NCBI GenBank assembly: GCA_947246685.1 | Contig: CAMXSN010000002.1 | Coordinates: 271,485 to 335,484, forward strand | Direction of reading: 5' to 3' | Length of the DNA: 64,000 nt | From: an uncultured Clostridia bacterium | GTDB taxonomy: Bacteria > Bacillota > Clostridia > Christensenellales > UBA3700 | In this document: positions 17,348-26,395 of the stretch, piece after piece | How positions within the stretch are numbered: the stretch's first letter is position 1 | How the letters are laid out: each line of letters begins with the position of its first letter | Notes under the pieces: generated by a model | What the model was told of the DNA's origin: nothing | Database searches by the model: none | Seen by the model: only the letters and a program-made list of their open reading frames with translations | Program-made: the position numbers and the translations under genes

Positions 17348-18667
17348 ATGAACGAATTTACTCCCAAACAAATTGTGCAGGAACTCGACAGATATATCAT
17401 CGGACAGCGCGCCGCAAAGAAAGCGGTTGCCGTCGCGTTGAGAAACAGATACAGAAGGAGCAAACTTCCCGCATATCTCAAAGAGGAGATCTCCCCCAAA
17501 AACATTATTATGCAGGGACCTACGGGCGTGGGTAAGACGGAAATAGCAAGACGTCTTGCCAAGTTGGTCAAGGCTCCGTTTATCAAGGTTGAAGCGACAA
17601 AATTTACGGAAGTAGGCTACGTCGGAAGAGACGTGGAATCTATGGTCAGAGACCTTGTCGAAGCGTCTATAAGAATGGTGCAGGAAGAGAAATTTAAGGA
17701 AGTGGAACTAAGGGCGAGAGAAAACGCCGAAGAGAAACTTGTGCCTGCTATCACCAAGAAGAGAAAAGAGGCTTATCCCGATATGTCCGACGGACAGATG
17801 AGAGGATATATATTGCAAGAGCTAAGAGAAGGCAAAGTCGACGATCTCGTAATAGAGATAGCTCTGCCTATCAAGCCCAAACAGCAGACAATCGGCAACG
17901 GCAATATGGAAATCAATATCAATGAAATTTTCGGCAGCGTAATGGGCGGCGGCAATAAGGTCAAGCAAAAGACTATGACCGTCAAGGAAGCAATGAACGC
18001 TCTTATCGAACTTGAGGAAGAGAAGCTTATCGATCCCGACAACGTCAATGCCGAAGCAATCTCCCGCGCCGAAAACGAGGGAATCATATTTATCGACGAA
18101 ATCGACAAAATCGCTAGCAAGTCCAACGGAGCCGGCGGACACGACGTGTCGAGAGAGGGCGTGCAGAGAGATATACTTCCGATAGTAGAAGGGTGCACCG
18201 TCAACACTAAGTACGGTCAGATAAAGACGGATCATATACTTTTTATCGCCGCGGGCGCGTTCCATATCGCAAGCGTATCGGATCTGATACCCGAATTGCA
18301 GGGACGTTTTCCGATAAGCGTAAGACTTGACAGCCTCACACAGGATGATTTCGAGGAGATATTGACCAAGCCCGACAACGCGATTTTGATGCAATATACC
18401 GCACTGTTGGAAGTAGATAAAGTCAATCTCAAATTTACCGCCGACGCGATAAAACAGATAGCCGTGATTTGCGCAGTCGAGAACGAGAACAAAGAAGATA
18501 TCGGCGCAAGACGGTTGCACACTATGATGGAAAGTCTGCTCGAAGATATATCTTTTGAAGCGGGCAACACGGACGAAGTTATCGACGTGACGATTGATAG
18601 GAAGTTTGTGGACAGACACTTCGAAAACGTTATCAAGAAAATGAATCTCAACAAATATATACTTTAA
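17348..18667 (+). CDS. hslU: ATP-dependent protease HslU, ATPase subunit
   Basis: AAA+ unfoldase (ClpY), 439 residues, partner of HslV. It begins with the family pattern TPKQIVQELDRYIIGQ, has Walker A GPTGVGKTE and Walker B IIFIDEIDKIA, an inserted I domain around residues 110-230, and the C-terminal NLNKYIL tail that docks into HslV pockets and activates it. Confidence 0.97.
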   Translation: MNEFTPKQIVQELDRYIIGQRAAKKAVAVALRNRYRRSKLPAYLKEEISPKNIIMQGPTGVGKTEIARRLAKLVKAPFIKVEATKFTEVGYVGRDVESMVRDLVEASIRMVQEEKFKEVELRARENAEEKLVPAITKKRKEAYPDMSDGQMRGYILQELREGKVDDLVIEIALPIKPKQQTIGNGNMEININEIFGSVMGGGNKVKQKTMTVKEAMNALIELEEEKLIDPDNVNAEAISRAENEGIIFIDEIDKIASKSNGAGGHDVSREGVQRDILPIVEGCTVNTKYGQIKTDHILFIAAGAFHIASVSDLIPELQGRFPISVRLDSLTQDDFEEILTKPDNAILMQYTALLEVDKVNLKFTADAIKQIAVICAVENENKEDIGARRLHTMMESLLEDISFEAGNTDEVIDVTIDRKFVDRHFENVIKKMNLNKYIL

Positions 18668-18681
18668 TCGGAGAATCGGAA

Positions 18682-19944
18682 ATGATAAACATACCAAAAG
18701 GTACTAAAGACGTCTTGCCTCAGGAAAGTTATAAATGGCATTATATCGAGGAGACGGTAAGGACTGTCGCCAAAGATTTTAGCGTCAACGAGATACGTAC
18801 GCCAACGTTTGAGCATACCGAGCTTTTTTTGAGAGGCGTAGGAGATACCACAGATATAGTCAATAAGGAGATGTATACGTTTGAAGATAAGGGCGGTCGC
18901 AGTATCACGCTGAAACCCGAAGGAACCGCGGGAGTAGCGCGCGCTTTTATCGAGAATTCGCTGTACGGAGCGGCGCAACCGACGAAAATGTACTATATCA
19001 CTCCGGTATTCAGATATGAAAAGCCGCAGGCAGGAAGATTGAGAGAACACCATCAGTTCGGCATCGAGTATTACGGCGCGGAGTCTGCGAGCGCGGACGT
19101 TGAAGTTATATTGCTCGCAAAGACTATTTTCGACAGGTTGGGCGTGGGAAAACTAAAGCTCAATATCAATTCTATAGGCTGTCCCGAATGCCGTAAGAAA
19201 TACAATACGGCGTTGAGAGAATATCTCGGAACAAAACTCGACGTAATGTGCGAGACTTGCCGCGAAAGGTTCGACAAGAATCCTTTGCGTATCCTCGACT
19301 GCAAGGAAGAAAAATGCAAGGCGGTTACCGACGGCGCTCCAAGCGTAATTGATTATCTTTGCGACGATTGCTCGGCGCATCACGAGCACGTTTGCGCGCA
19401 GCTTACGGCATGCGGAGTAGATTTCGTAATCAATCCGAGAATAGTCAGAGGTTTGGATTATTATACGCGCACGGTATTTGAATTCGTATCCGAGAATATA
19501 GGCGCTCAGGGCACGGTATGCGGCGGAGGAAGATACAACGGACTTGTAGAACAGGTGGGCGGAAAGCCTTGCCCCGCAGTAGGTTTCGGCATGGGAATAG
19601 AAAGGCTGATAATGGTCTTGGAGAGCCTAGAACTCAACGTCGGCAAGCCTTATACGCCCGACGTATATATCGCGCCGCTATGCGATAAGGCGAGAGAGAT
19701 CACGCCGTCGATCGCATTGAAATTAAGAGCGGCTGGCATAGTGACGGACTATGATATTATGGACAGAGGATTCAAGCCTCAGCTCAAATACGCCAACAAA
19801 ATCAACGCCAAATATTTAGTAATTATTGGCGACGACGAAATTGCATGCGGCAAAGCTACGGTCAAGGATATGGAGAGCGGTCAACAGCGCTCAGCCGACA
19901 TAGGCGCGCTGGCGGATCATATCCAACAATTGCAATCAAAATAA
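18682..19944 (+). CDS. hisS: Histidyl-tRNA synthetase
   Basis: Class II aminoacyl-tRNA synthetase for histidine (420 residues). Motif 2 is around RYEKPQAGRLREHHQFGIE, the histidine-specific signature is RGLDYYTRTVFEF, and motif 3 is GFGMGIERL. A C-terminal anticodon-binding domain follows (PDVYIAPLCDKAREI). A GGAGAATCGG ribosome site lies upstream. It is followed 36 bases later by aspS, a frequent pairing. Confidence 0.98.
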   Translation: MINIPKGTKDVLPQESYKWHYIEETVRTVAKDFSVNEIRTPTFEHTELFLRGVGDTTDIVNKEMYTFEDKGGRSITLKPEGTAGVARAFIENSLYGAAQPTKMYYITPVFRYEKPQAGRLREHHQFGIEYYGAESASADVEVILLAKTIFDRLGVGKLKLNINSIGCPECRKKYNTALREYLGTKLDVMCETCRERFDKNPLRILDCKEEKCKAVTDGAPSVIDYLCDDCSAHHEHVCAQLTACGVDFVINPRIVRGLDYYTRTVFEFVSENIGAQGTVCGGGRYNGLVEQVGGKPCPAVGFGMGIERLIMVLESLELNVGKPYTPDVYIAPLCDKAREITPSIALKLRAAGIVTDYDIMDRGFKPQLKYANKINAKYLVIIGDDEIACGKATVKDMESGQQRSADIGALADHIQQLQSK

Positions 19945-19980
19945 CGGAATATAAACGATCAGGAAAAGGAAGAGACAGTT

Positions 19981-21777
19981 ATGGTAGATTTTCTTAACGG
20001 CGCAAAGCGTACAATGAAATGCGGACAGCTAAGGGGCGGCGATATTGACAGAACCGTCACGGTAATGGGATTTGTGGCAAAATACCGCAATCTCGGCAAT
20101 TTGCTTTTTATCGATTTGAGAGATATAAGCGGCGTTGTGCAGGTTGCTTTCGACGATCAGGTTGACAAGGCGGTGTTTGACAAAGCCGCAACGATTCGCA
20201 ACGAATACGTGATTGCCGTAACTGGCAAAGTGAGAAGCCGCGGCAGCAATATCAATAAAAACATGCCCACCGGAGAGGTTGAGATACTTGCGAGCGATCT
20301 CAAGATACTGTCCGAAGCGGAAGTTACGCCGTTTGTCATAACAGAGGATATGAAGGTCGGCGAACAGCTGAGACTGAAATACAGATATCTCGATTTGCGC
20401 CGCGCTTATCTTCAATCAAAACTAGTTATGAGAGACAAGATAACCAGAGTTGCGCGCAATTATCTTGCCGAGAACGATTTTTTGGAAATCGACACACCGT
20501 TTTTGGGCAAGTCTACGCCCGAAGGCGCAAGAGATTATCTCGTGCCTTCAAGAGTGCACAACGGAGAATTCTACGCGTTGCCGCAGTCTCCGCAGCTGTA
20601 TAAGCAGTTACTCATGATTGCCGGTATGGACAGATATTATCAGGTGGCGAGATGTTTCCGCGACGAGGATTTGAGAGCCAACCGTCAACCGGAATTTTCT
20701 CAGATAGACATGGAGATGAGCTACGTAGAGGACAATGAGCAGGTTATGGAGATAGCGGAAGGACTCATCAAAAGAGTTTTCAAAGAATGTCTCGATATTG
20801 ATTTGCCCGAAAAATTCAGACGTATCCCGTACAGCGAAGCTATGGACAGATGGGGCAGCGACAAACCTGATACCCGTTTTGATATGCAACTCAAAGATTT
20901 ATCGGATATCGTCAAAGACTGTTCTTTCTCCGTATTCAGCGGCGCCGTAGCAGGCGGCGGAAGCGTAAGGGCCATCAATGCCAAAGGTCTGTGCGGAAGA
21001 ATGACGAGAAAGGAAGTCGACGCTTGCGGAGAATTTGTCAAGAGTTACGGAGCTAAGGGGCTTGCCTATGCAATGTTGAGAGAGGACGGCAGCATAACGT
21101 CGTCTGTACTCAAATTTCTCAGCGAAGAAGAGCAGCAAGCTATATTCGAGAGAACTGAAGCGCAAAAGGGAGACATAATATTTTTTGTCGCTGATAAAAA
21201 CAAAGTGGTATTCGATTCTTTGGGAGCGCTGAGATGTCATCTCGCTGACAAATACGAACTTTATGACAAAAGCAAATTCGATTTTCTGTGGGTAGTGGAT
21301 TTTCCGTTGCTCGAGTATGACGAAGAGGAAAAGAGATACGTTGCCGTGCATCATCCCTTTACGAGCGCGCTTGTCGAGGATATTCCCTTGCTCGACAGCG
21401 ATCCGCTGAAAGTGAGGAGCAACGCCTACGATATGGTCATCAACGGTCAGGAAGCAGGCGGCGGCAGCATACGTATTCACGACTGGCATATGCAGGAAAA
21501 GATATTCGGTCTGCTTGGATTCTCGCAGAAAGATATCGAGGAGCGTTTCGGCTTTTTTGTCGACGCGTTCAAATACGGCGCGCCTCCGCACGGCGGACTT
21601 GCTTTCGGTCTAGACAGACTGACTATGCTTGTCACGGGCACGGACAATATCAAAGACGTAATTGCTTTTCCGAAAGTGCAGAATGCCTCTTGTCTCATGA
21701 CGGGAGCGCCCGCGCCGGTTGAACACAAACAGTTGAGAGAACTTGCGCTCAACATCGACAAAAAGGACGAAAACTGA
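19981..21777 (+). CDS. aspS: Aspartyl-tRNA synthetase
   Basis: Class IIb synthetase (598 residues). It has the N-terminal OB-fold anticodon domain (FVAKYRNLGNLLFIDLRD), a class II core with motif 2 RCFRDEDLRANRQPEFSQID, a bacterial GAD insertion (about residues 290-420) and motif 3 GLAFGLDRL. AAGGAAGAG lies 8-12 bases before the ATG. Its stop overlaps the next start (TGATG). Confidence 0.97.
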   Translation: MVDFLNGAKRTMKCGQLRGGDIDRTVTVMGFVAKYRNLGNLLFIDLRDISGVVQVAFDDQVDKAVFDKAATIRNEYVIAVTGKVRSRGSNINKNMPTGEVEILASDLKILSEAEVTPFVITEDMKVGEQLRLKYRYLDLRRAYLQSKLVMRDKITRVARNYLAENDFLEIDTPFLGKSTPEGARDYLVPSRVHNGEFYALPQSPQLYKQLLMIAGMDRYYQVARCFRDEDLRANRQPEFSQIDMEMSYVEDNEQVMEIAEGLIKRVFKECLDIDLPEKFRRIPYSEAMDRWGSDKPDTRFDMQLKDLSDIVKDCSFSVFSGAVAGGGSVRAINAKGLCGRMTRKEVDACGEFVKSYGAKGLAYAMLREDGSITSSVLKFLSEEEQQAIFERTEAQKGDIIFFVADKNKVVFDSLGALRCHLADKYELYDKSKFDFLWVVDFPLLEYDEEEKRYVAVHHPFTSALVEDIPLLDSDPLKVRSNAYDMVINGQEAGGGSIRIHDWHMQEKIFGLLGFSQKDIEERFGFFVDAFKYGAPPHGGLAFGLDRLTMLVTGTDNIKDVIAFPKVQNASCLMTGAPAPVEHKQLRELALNIDKKDEN

Positions 21778-22445
21778 TGTTCTCACGCACGGAAAAACTT
21801 ATCGGCGCCGACGGAATGCAAAAGCTGTTTTCAGCGAGGGTGCTCATCGTCGGTGTGGGCGGAGTAGGCGGTTATGCCGTCGAAACTCTCGCAAGAGCCG
21901 GTATAGGAGCGTTGGGGATTATGGACGGCGACGTTGTCGACGCGACCAATAAGAACCGTCAAATTATCGCCACGGACGAAACGGTCGGTATGCCTAAGGT
22001 AGATGCGTTTGAGAGAAGAATACTCTCGATCAATCCGCATTGCTCTGTAATGAAATTCAACGAGCGATTTTCGGCGAAAAACTGCAAAGCGCTGGATATG
22101 AATTGGGATTACGTCATAGACGCGATTGATTCTTTTGAAGACAAAGTGGATTTGATTTGTCTTGCCAAGGAAAAAGAGTTGCGAATAGTCAGCGCGATGG
22201 GCGCGGGCAACAGAGTGACTCCGTGCGATTTTGAGATAAGCGACATATACAAGACCAGCTACGATCCTTTGGCAAAGAAACTTCGCAGGGCGCTAAAAGA
22301 CAGGTCTGTTAAGAGCCTTGAAGTCTGTTATACCAAATCGCCTGCCGAAGCGGTCGCAGACGGAGTTGGCAGTGTCAGCTATATTCCGCCGCTGTGCGGT
22401 ATAAAATTAGGCGGACACGTTGTGAGCAGTCTGTTGGGACGCTGA
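21777..22445 (+). CDS. tcdA: tRNA threonylcarbamoyladenosine dehydratase TcdA-like
   Basis: E1-like enzyme (222 residues) that cyclizes t6A37 of tRNA to ct6A. The adenylation domain has VGVGGVGGYAVETLARAGIG, DGDVVDATNKNRQ and DAIDSFEDKVDLI. It is slightly shorter than the 250-270 residues usual for the family but ends naturally. It is translationally coupled to aspS by a one-base overlap, so a tRNA-related job fits the context. Confidence 0.9.
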   Translation: MFSRTEKLIGADGMQKLFSARVLIVGVGGVGGYAVETLARAGIGALGIMDGDVVDATNKNRQIIATDETVGMPKVDAFERRILSINPHCSVMKFNERFSAKNCKALDMNWDYVIDAIDSFEDKVDLICLAKEKELRIVSAMGAGNRVTPCDFEISDIYKTSYDPLAKKLRRALKDRSVKSLEVCYTKSPAEAVADGVGSVSYIPPLCGIKLGGHVVSSLLGR

Positions 22446-22466
22446 ATAATATTGCAAACAAAATTG

Positions 22467-22494
22467 TTGATTAATAAGCAATATATATGATAAT
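22467..22494 (+). promoter_or_regulatory. Promoter of glyA
   Basis: TTGATT (22467-22472), a 16-base spacer and TAATAT (22489-22494) preceded by TGA, an extended -10 form. It lies about 35 bases before glyA. Confidence 0.45.
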
Positions 22495-22529
22495 ATAAAA
22501 TAGTAAAAATTGAGTTTAGGAGACTACTT

Positions 22530-23786
22530 ATGATAGATTTTAAGGTAATCAAAGAAACTGACGAAGAAGTATGCGCAGCGCTTGAATTGGAACTTGCGCG
22601 TCAGCAGGGCAACATCGAGCTTATCGCAAGCGAAAACATTGTCACTCCTGCCGTAATGGCGGCAGCCGGTTCGCACCTGACCAACAAATATGCCGAAGGT
22701 TATTCTGCCAAGAGATACTACGGCGGTTGCGAATACGTCGACATAGTTGAAAATCTTGCCGTAGAGAGAGCTTGCAAACTATTCGGAGCTAAATTCGCCA
22801 ACGTACAGGCGCACAGCGGCGCCAATGCAAATTTGGCGGCGTTTGTCGCTCTTCTTCAACCGGGCGACACAGTGTTGAGTATGAGTCTTGCTCACGGCGG
22901 ACACCTTTCGCACGGCAGTCCCGTCAATATTTCGGGTAAATATTTCAATATCGTGCCTTACGAAGTAGACAGAGAAACCAGCACGATAAATTATGACAAA
23001 GTCGCTCAGCTCGCCAAAGAGTGCAAGCCAAAATTGATACTTGCGGGCGCAAGCGCATATCCCAGAGCGCTTGATTTCAAAAAATTTAGAGAGATCGCTG
23101 ACAGCGTTGGCGCTTACCTCATGGTGGACATGGCTCATATTGCAGGACTTGTCGCGGCTGGTTGCCACGCAAATCCCGTACCTTATGCCGACGTCGTGAC
23201 CACGACGACTCACAAGACGCTGAGAGGACCAAGAGGCGGACTTATCCTGACCAACGACGAAGAAATAGCTCTCAAAATCAACAAGGCTATTTTCCCGGGC
23301 ACACAGGGCGGACCGCTCATGCATATCATCGCCGCAAAGGCGGTTGCACTCAAAGAAGCAATGAGCGAAGAATTCAAAGAATATCAGAGACAAATCGTCA
23401 AGAACGCGCAAGTGCTTGCCAAAGCATTGCTCGACAAGGGTATCGATCTCGTATCGGGCGGCACGGACAATCATCTCATGCTGATAGATCTTACTTCCAA
23501 AAATATGACGGGTAAGGAACTCGAGGCTTTGCTTGACAAAGCGCATATCACGGCTAATAAAAATGCAATTCCATTTGACACGCAAAAGCCTTTTGTCACT
23601 TCGGGCGTAAGAATAGGCACTCCTGCGGTTACGTCGAGAGGAATGAAGGAGCAGGATATGCTCGTAATAGCCGATTGTATCGCAGATCTTGTTGACAACA
23701 GAGAAGCGGCTATAGAGCGTTGCTCGGCAAAAGTCAAAGCTCTTTGCGATAAATATCCTATATACGCCAACGATATAATAAGATAA
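22530..23786 (+). CDS. glyA: Serine hydroxymethyltransferase
   Basis: PLP enzyme (418 residues) that interconverts serine and glycine and supplies 5,10-methylene-tetrahydrofolate. The PLP lysine lies in [13 protein letters not shown], and [18 protein letters not shown] is the substrate-site signature. A TTTAGGAGAC ribosome site precedes the ATG. It is a single transcription unit with its own promoter and terminator. Confidence 0.98.
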   Translation: MIDFKVIKETDEEVCAALELELARQQGNIELIASENIVTPAVMAAAGSHLTNKYAEGYSAKRYYGGCEYVDIVENLAVERACKLFGAKFANVQAHSGANANLAAFVALLQPGDTVLSMSLAHGGHLSHGSPVNISGKYFNIVPYEVDRETSTINYDKVAQLAKECKPKLILAGASAYPRALDFKKFREIADSVGAYLMVDMAHIAGLVAAGCHANPVPYADVVTTTTHKTLRGPRGGLILTNDEEIALKINKAIFPGTQGGPLMHIIAAKAVALKEAMSEEFKEYQRQIVKNAQVLAKALLDKGIDLVSGGTDNHLMLIDLTSKNMTGKELEALLDKAHITANKNAIPFDTQKPFVTSGVRIGTPAVTSRGMKEQDMLVIADCIADLVDNREAAIERCSAKVKALCDKYPIYANDIIR

Positions 23787-23815
23787 TTTGATTAGAAATA
23801 TAAATGTTGTGGAAA

Positions 23816-23850
23816 ACGACTGCGGACAGGTCAATTCTGTCCGCAGTCGT
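23816..23850 (+). terminator. Hairpin terminator after glyA
   Basis: A perfect 14-bp inverted repeat (23816-23829 with 23837-23850, seven-base loop) centred on CTGCGGACAG. The following T-run is short, so termination strength is uncertain; it also marks the boundary to the AT-rich island. Confidence 0.7.
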
Positions 23851-24022
23851 CATTTATAGTAATTTACGCAAATAATAAGTGGAGTTTGTAGAAAAATGGG
23901 ACAAGTTGTTTATTAATACTGTTATATTTAATGGAAGATAACAAAGGATTGTGTTAATGATAGTAATAAGAAAGTTGAAATCTACTTTAACAATTATATA
24001 TTAAAATATCCGGAGGTGCATT

Positions 24023-25054
24023 ATGAAGAGGACGATGGTAGTTATAATCGCAATTATATTGTTAGTTGCTATGGGTTGCTTATTATGTTCTTGCAATTAT
24101 ATCGGGGCAACTACATATGTGGACAGCAGAATTCATGACGTTGATTTTGTTAGCTCTGCAATGGAAGATACGGGATTTAAGCTGACGTCTCTTAATAAAA
24201 GCAATGCAGGCTTTGAGATGTGTGGGTATTCAAAATTTTATAAAAGTCAGTTAACAGGAATTGAATATGTAGGCGCAGAAGATACTGAAATTGACGTGGA
24301 TTACAATGTAGTTTATAGCAATTCTACAAACTTAGTTAATCTTTCTGCCGCTGCGGATGAAATAGATTATGCCGAGAGCATTGAATTTAGCCCTGATATG
24401 AGCGTAGAGGGAAAATATGACGGTACAATATTTATTAACGGACAAGAGTTTAATATCTTTGATATTGATGCAGAAGATGAAGAATCTATGGATGATTGCG
24501 CTGTCATTACTGGCATTGTGGTCGGTGGCATTGCTTTATGGAAAATTTTAGCGGGCGTTGCTATAGTAAGTGTTGCAGTGTCAATGGCTGTATACCCAGA
24601 ATTCTATGTTAAAGGATTGGAAAAGGTAGCGGAAGGAATGGAAACTGTTGGTAAGGCTATTATATGCGGTATGACATTTATATTAACCAAAGCAACTGCA
24701 GACGCAATAGCTAAAATAAAAACTAATACTGATTCCAAAAAATATGATAAATACTATCCAACGATATTGGTCAATCAGCATAATAAAAAAGATTATCCGC
24801 GTGCGGAAATAGGGGCAACTTTAATTTCAAAATATCCTGTTAAAAGGGCACAGGCGATTAAAAATTTTAAAGCCGGAATACATGACTATACTACATATGC
24901 ATCTGATGCCAGATCAGTTATATCAAGTGTTTGGTGGTTTGATAAGGTATATCATGAATCAGCTCATGGAATAGGAATGTTTGCACATTATCATTCAAAT
25001 AAGGGCTATGTTAATGGATATCATATGCATAGTTTTTATGGTAGCGTTTTATGA
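24023..25054 (+). CDS. Putative lipoprotein with toxin-like His-rich C-terminal domain
   Basis: A 343-residue protein that I do not recognise as a named family. It has a signal-like N-terminus with two cysteines at the end of the hydrophobic core (LLCSC, Cys24 a possible lipid site, though the lipobox is imperfect). Residues about 30-155 are acidic and soluble, about 162-190 form a strongly hydrophobic membrane segment, and the C-terminal 100 residues are basic and aromatic. The end, FAHYHSN (320-326) then YHMHSFYG (333-340), resembles the HxH...HxHSxxG endings of some putative secreted polymorphic toxins (inference by pattern). The next gene is coupled by ATGA, as expected for toxin-immunity pairs. 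Base usage is AT-rich compared with neighbours. It has a good CGGAGGTG ribosome site; TTGAAA-N16-TATATT at 23975-24002 could be its promoter. Confidence 0.55.
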   Translation: MKRTMVVIIAIILLVAMGCLLCSCNYIGATTYVDSRIHDVDFVSSAMEDTGFKLTSLNKSNAGFEMCGYSKFYKSQLTGIEYVGAEDTEIDVDYNVVYSNSTNLVNLSAAADEIDYAESIEFSPDMSVEGKYDGTIFINGQEFNIFDIDAEDEESMDDCAVITGIVVGGIALWKILAGVAIVSVAVSMAVYPEFYVKGLEKVAEGMETVGKAIICGMTFILTKATADAIAKIKTNTDSKKYDKYYPTILVNQHNKKDYPRAEIGATLISKYPVKRAQAIKNFKAGIHDYTTYASDARSVISSVWWFDKVYHESAHGIGMFAHYHSNKGYVNGYHMHSFYGSVL

Positions 25055-25530
25055 AAAGAAATAAAGATATGAAAAAAAGTGATTACTTTGTTCTCACTAA
25101 GTCGAATTTATCGTCGGAACAACTTGCTGCCGCAAAAAAACGCATTATTGAGTTTTTACCGAATTTTAACGAAAATGAGCATATTCGTTTAGCAGAACTT
25201 GATAAGTTTTTGATGCTAAAATATAATGCTGAAAAGGTCGATTGGAAAGAAATAGATAAATGTACGAGAACGGGAATAAGAAAATACAATAAATTTTGTA
25301 AAACTGTTTTTTGTGTCAGTGAGGGTTTAGTTTCAGATGAGAATTATTCCTCTTCGTATATTATTAAAAGGGAAAACTGTATAAACCCGTCAACCAATAA
25401 AGATGATTATTTTTATGATGTATTCATTATTGTTGGTAGTGTAGATGACCATCCTACATCTTATTTTGTAGGAGGTCATTCTGATGGATTAATTGAAGAG
25501 ATGGAACTGTTGGTAAAGAAAAATCCGTGA
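25051..25530 (+). CDS. Small cytosolic protein, possible immunity partner
   Basis: A 159-residue protein without signal peptide or membrane segment; no family recognised. The N-terminal half is helical and Lys-rich, the C-terminal half is rich in Asp, Tyr and beta-prone stretches (YFYDVFIIVGSVDD). The ATG at 25051 overlaps the stop of the preceding lipoprotein gene (ATGA); a second ATG at 25069 (MKKSDYF) is also possible. The tight coupling to a toxin-like secreted protein makes an immunity or chaperone role plausible, but nothing in the sequence proves it. Confidence 0.5.
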   Translation: MKRNKDMKKSDYFVLTKSNLSSEQLAAAKKRIIEFLPNFNENEHIRLAELDKFLMLKYNAEKVDWKEIDKCTRTGIRKYNKFCKTVFCVSEGLVSDENYSSSYIIKRENCINPSTNKDDYFYDVFIIVGSVDDHPTSYFVGGHSDGLIEEMELLVKKNP

Positions 25531-25558
25531 GTTCCTTACTCATGTTGGGAGTCAAATT

Positions 25559-26227
25559 ATGAATAAGAATAGATTTCCTAAGATAGTTGTGTTGGTTGCA
25601 ATTTTTTCTATTCTGTTGTTTTTAGTAGCTTGTACAGATATTAATATAGAAGAGTGTATGCCAAGCGTTTTAGAAATATTTATCTTTGACAAAGAAGGTA
25701 TTGCGATTAATAAAGGCACAGGCTTTTGTGTAAAAGATGAAAATACAATATTATCAGTTGCCCATTTATTTGAGCAATATAATGAAATAGGAGATTGTAT
25801 CAAAGGGTATTCTATCAATGGCGAAGAATTTACATTAGCATTAATAGACGTTAATCATGACAAAGATTTAGCTATTTTGGAAATTATAAATAATAAAATG
25901 AAGCCGTTGATATTATCAGATTCTCCGTCTAAAAATCTAGATGAAGTATTCATTATTGGTAACACAAGGGGTTATGGTTTGTCCTATAATAAGGGAATCA
26001 TTTCAATGGCAAAAAAAACATTGAATATTAATGGTTTATCAAAAACGGTTGTTCAAACTAATATAACAATAAATCACGGAGATAGTGGAGCACCGGTAAT
26101 TAACAAAAATAATCAAATTGTTGGAATGATGTCATTCAAACTTACAGATGGTAATGGACAAAGTGTAGATGGTATTAGTTTTTCTATATTACTAGAGGAT
26201 ATCAAGGCATTTATTAAACAACACTGA
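25559..26227 (+). CDS. Lipoprotein trypsin-like serine protease (S1C-like, no PDZ)
   Basis: A 222-residue protein with a clear lipobox LVAC (Cys25) followed directly by a chymotrypsin-fold protease domain. The full triad is visible: His69 in LSVAHLF, Asp103 in DKDLAILE, Ser176 in GDSGAPV. GTGFCV before the His and NTRGYG before the oxyanion region match DegP/HtrA-type proteases, but there is no PDZ domain. It would sit on the outer face of the membrane. It is 28 bases downstream of the small coupled gene in the same AT-rich island and ends at a terminator, so the three genes are probably one operon. It could process the first protein or neighbours' surface proteins (inference). Confidence 0.75.
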   Translation: MNKNRFPKIVVLVAIFSILLFLVACTDINIEECMPSVLEIFIFDKEGIAINKGTGFCVKDENTILSVAHLFEQYNEIGDCIKGYSINGEEFTLALIDVNHDKDLAILEIINNKMKPLILSDSPSKNLDEVFIIGNTRGYGLSYNKGIISMAKKTLNINGLSKTVVQTNITINHGDSGAPVINKNNQIVGMMSFKLTDGNGQSVDGISFSILLEDIKAFIKQH

Positions 26228-26240
26228 TATGATTTGTTAT

Positions 26241-26274
26241 AAAAGACGACTGTTTTAGGTAGTTGTCTTTTTTT
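26241..26274 (+). terminator. Intrinsic terminator closing the AT-rich island
   Basis: AAAGACGACT pairs with AGTTGTCTTT (one G-T pair, nine-base loop) and runs into seven or more T residues. Confidence 0.8.
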
Positions 26275-26332
26275 ATACACAAAAAATAGCTGTACGTCAG
26301 TTTTAATTTGTAGAAATGAAGTATAAAAATCA

Positions 26333-26361
26333 TTGACAAGCAAATAACATTAGAGTAAAAT
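26333..26361 (+). promoter_or_regulatory. Promoter of iscR-iscS-iscU
   Basis: Consensus TTGACA (26333-26338), a 17-base spacer and TAAAAT (26356-26361), 35 bases before iscR. Confidence 0.75.
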
Positions 26362-26365
26362 AATA

Positions 26366-26382
26366 CCTAGTAAATTAGTAGG
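26366..26382 (+). promoter_or_regulatory. Palindromic Rrf2/IscR-type operator
   Basis: CCTAGTAAATTAGTAGG is a near-palindrome (CCTA-TAA-TTA-TAGG) lying directly after the -10 box, at the expected transcription start. Position and AT-core/CC-GG-edge form match Rrf2/IscR-type sites in Firmicutes, which suggests that IscR represses its own operon according to Fe-S status. Confidence 0.6.
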
Positions 26383-26395
26383 GGATTGGTGAGCG

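Noticed and set aside
19945..19980. T-box leader before aspS
   Set aside because: The gap is only 36 bases, too short for a T-box.
24023..26274. Prophage or insertion sequence in the AT-rich island
   Set aside because: No integrase, transposase, terminal repeats or phage structural genes were seen at its edges.
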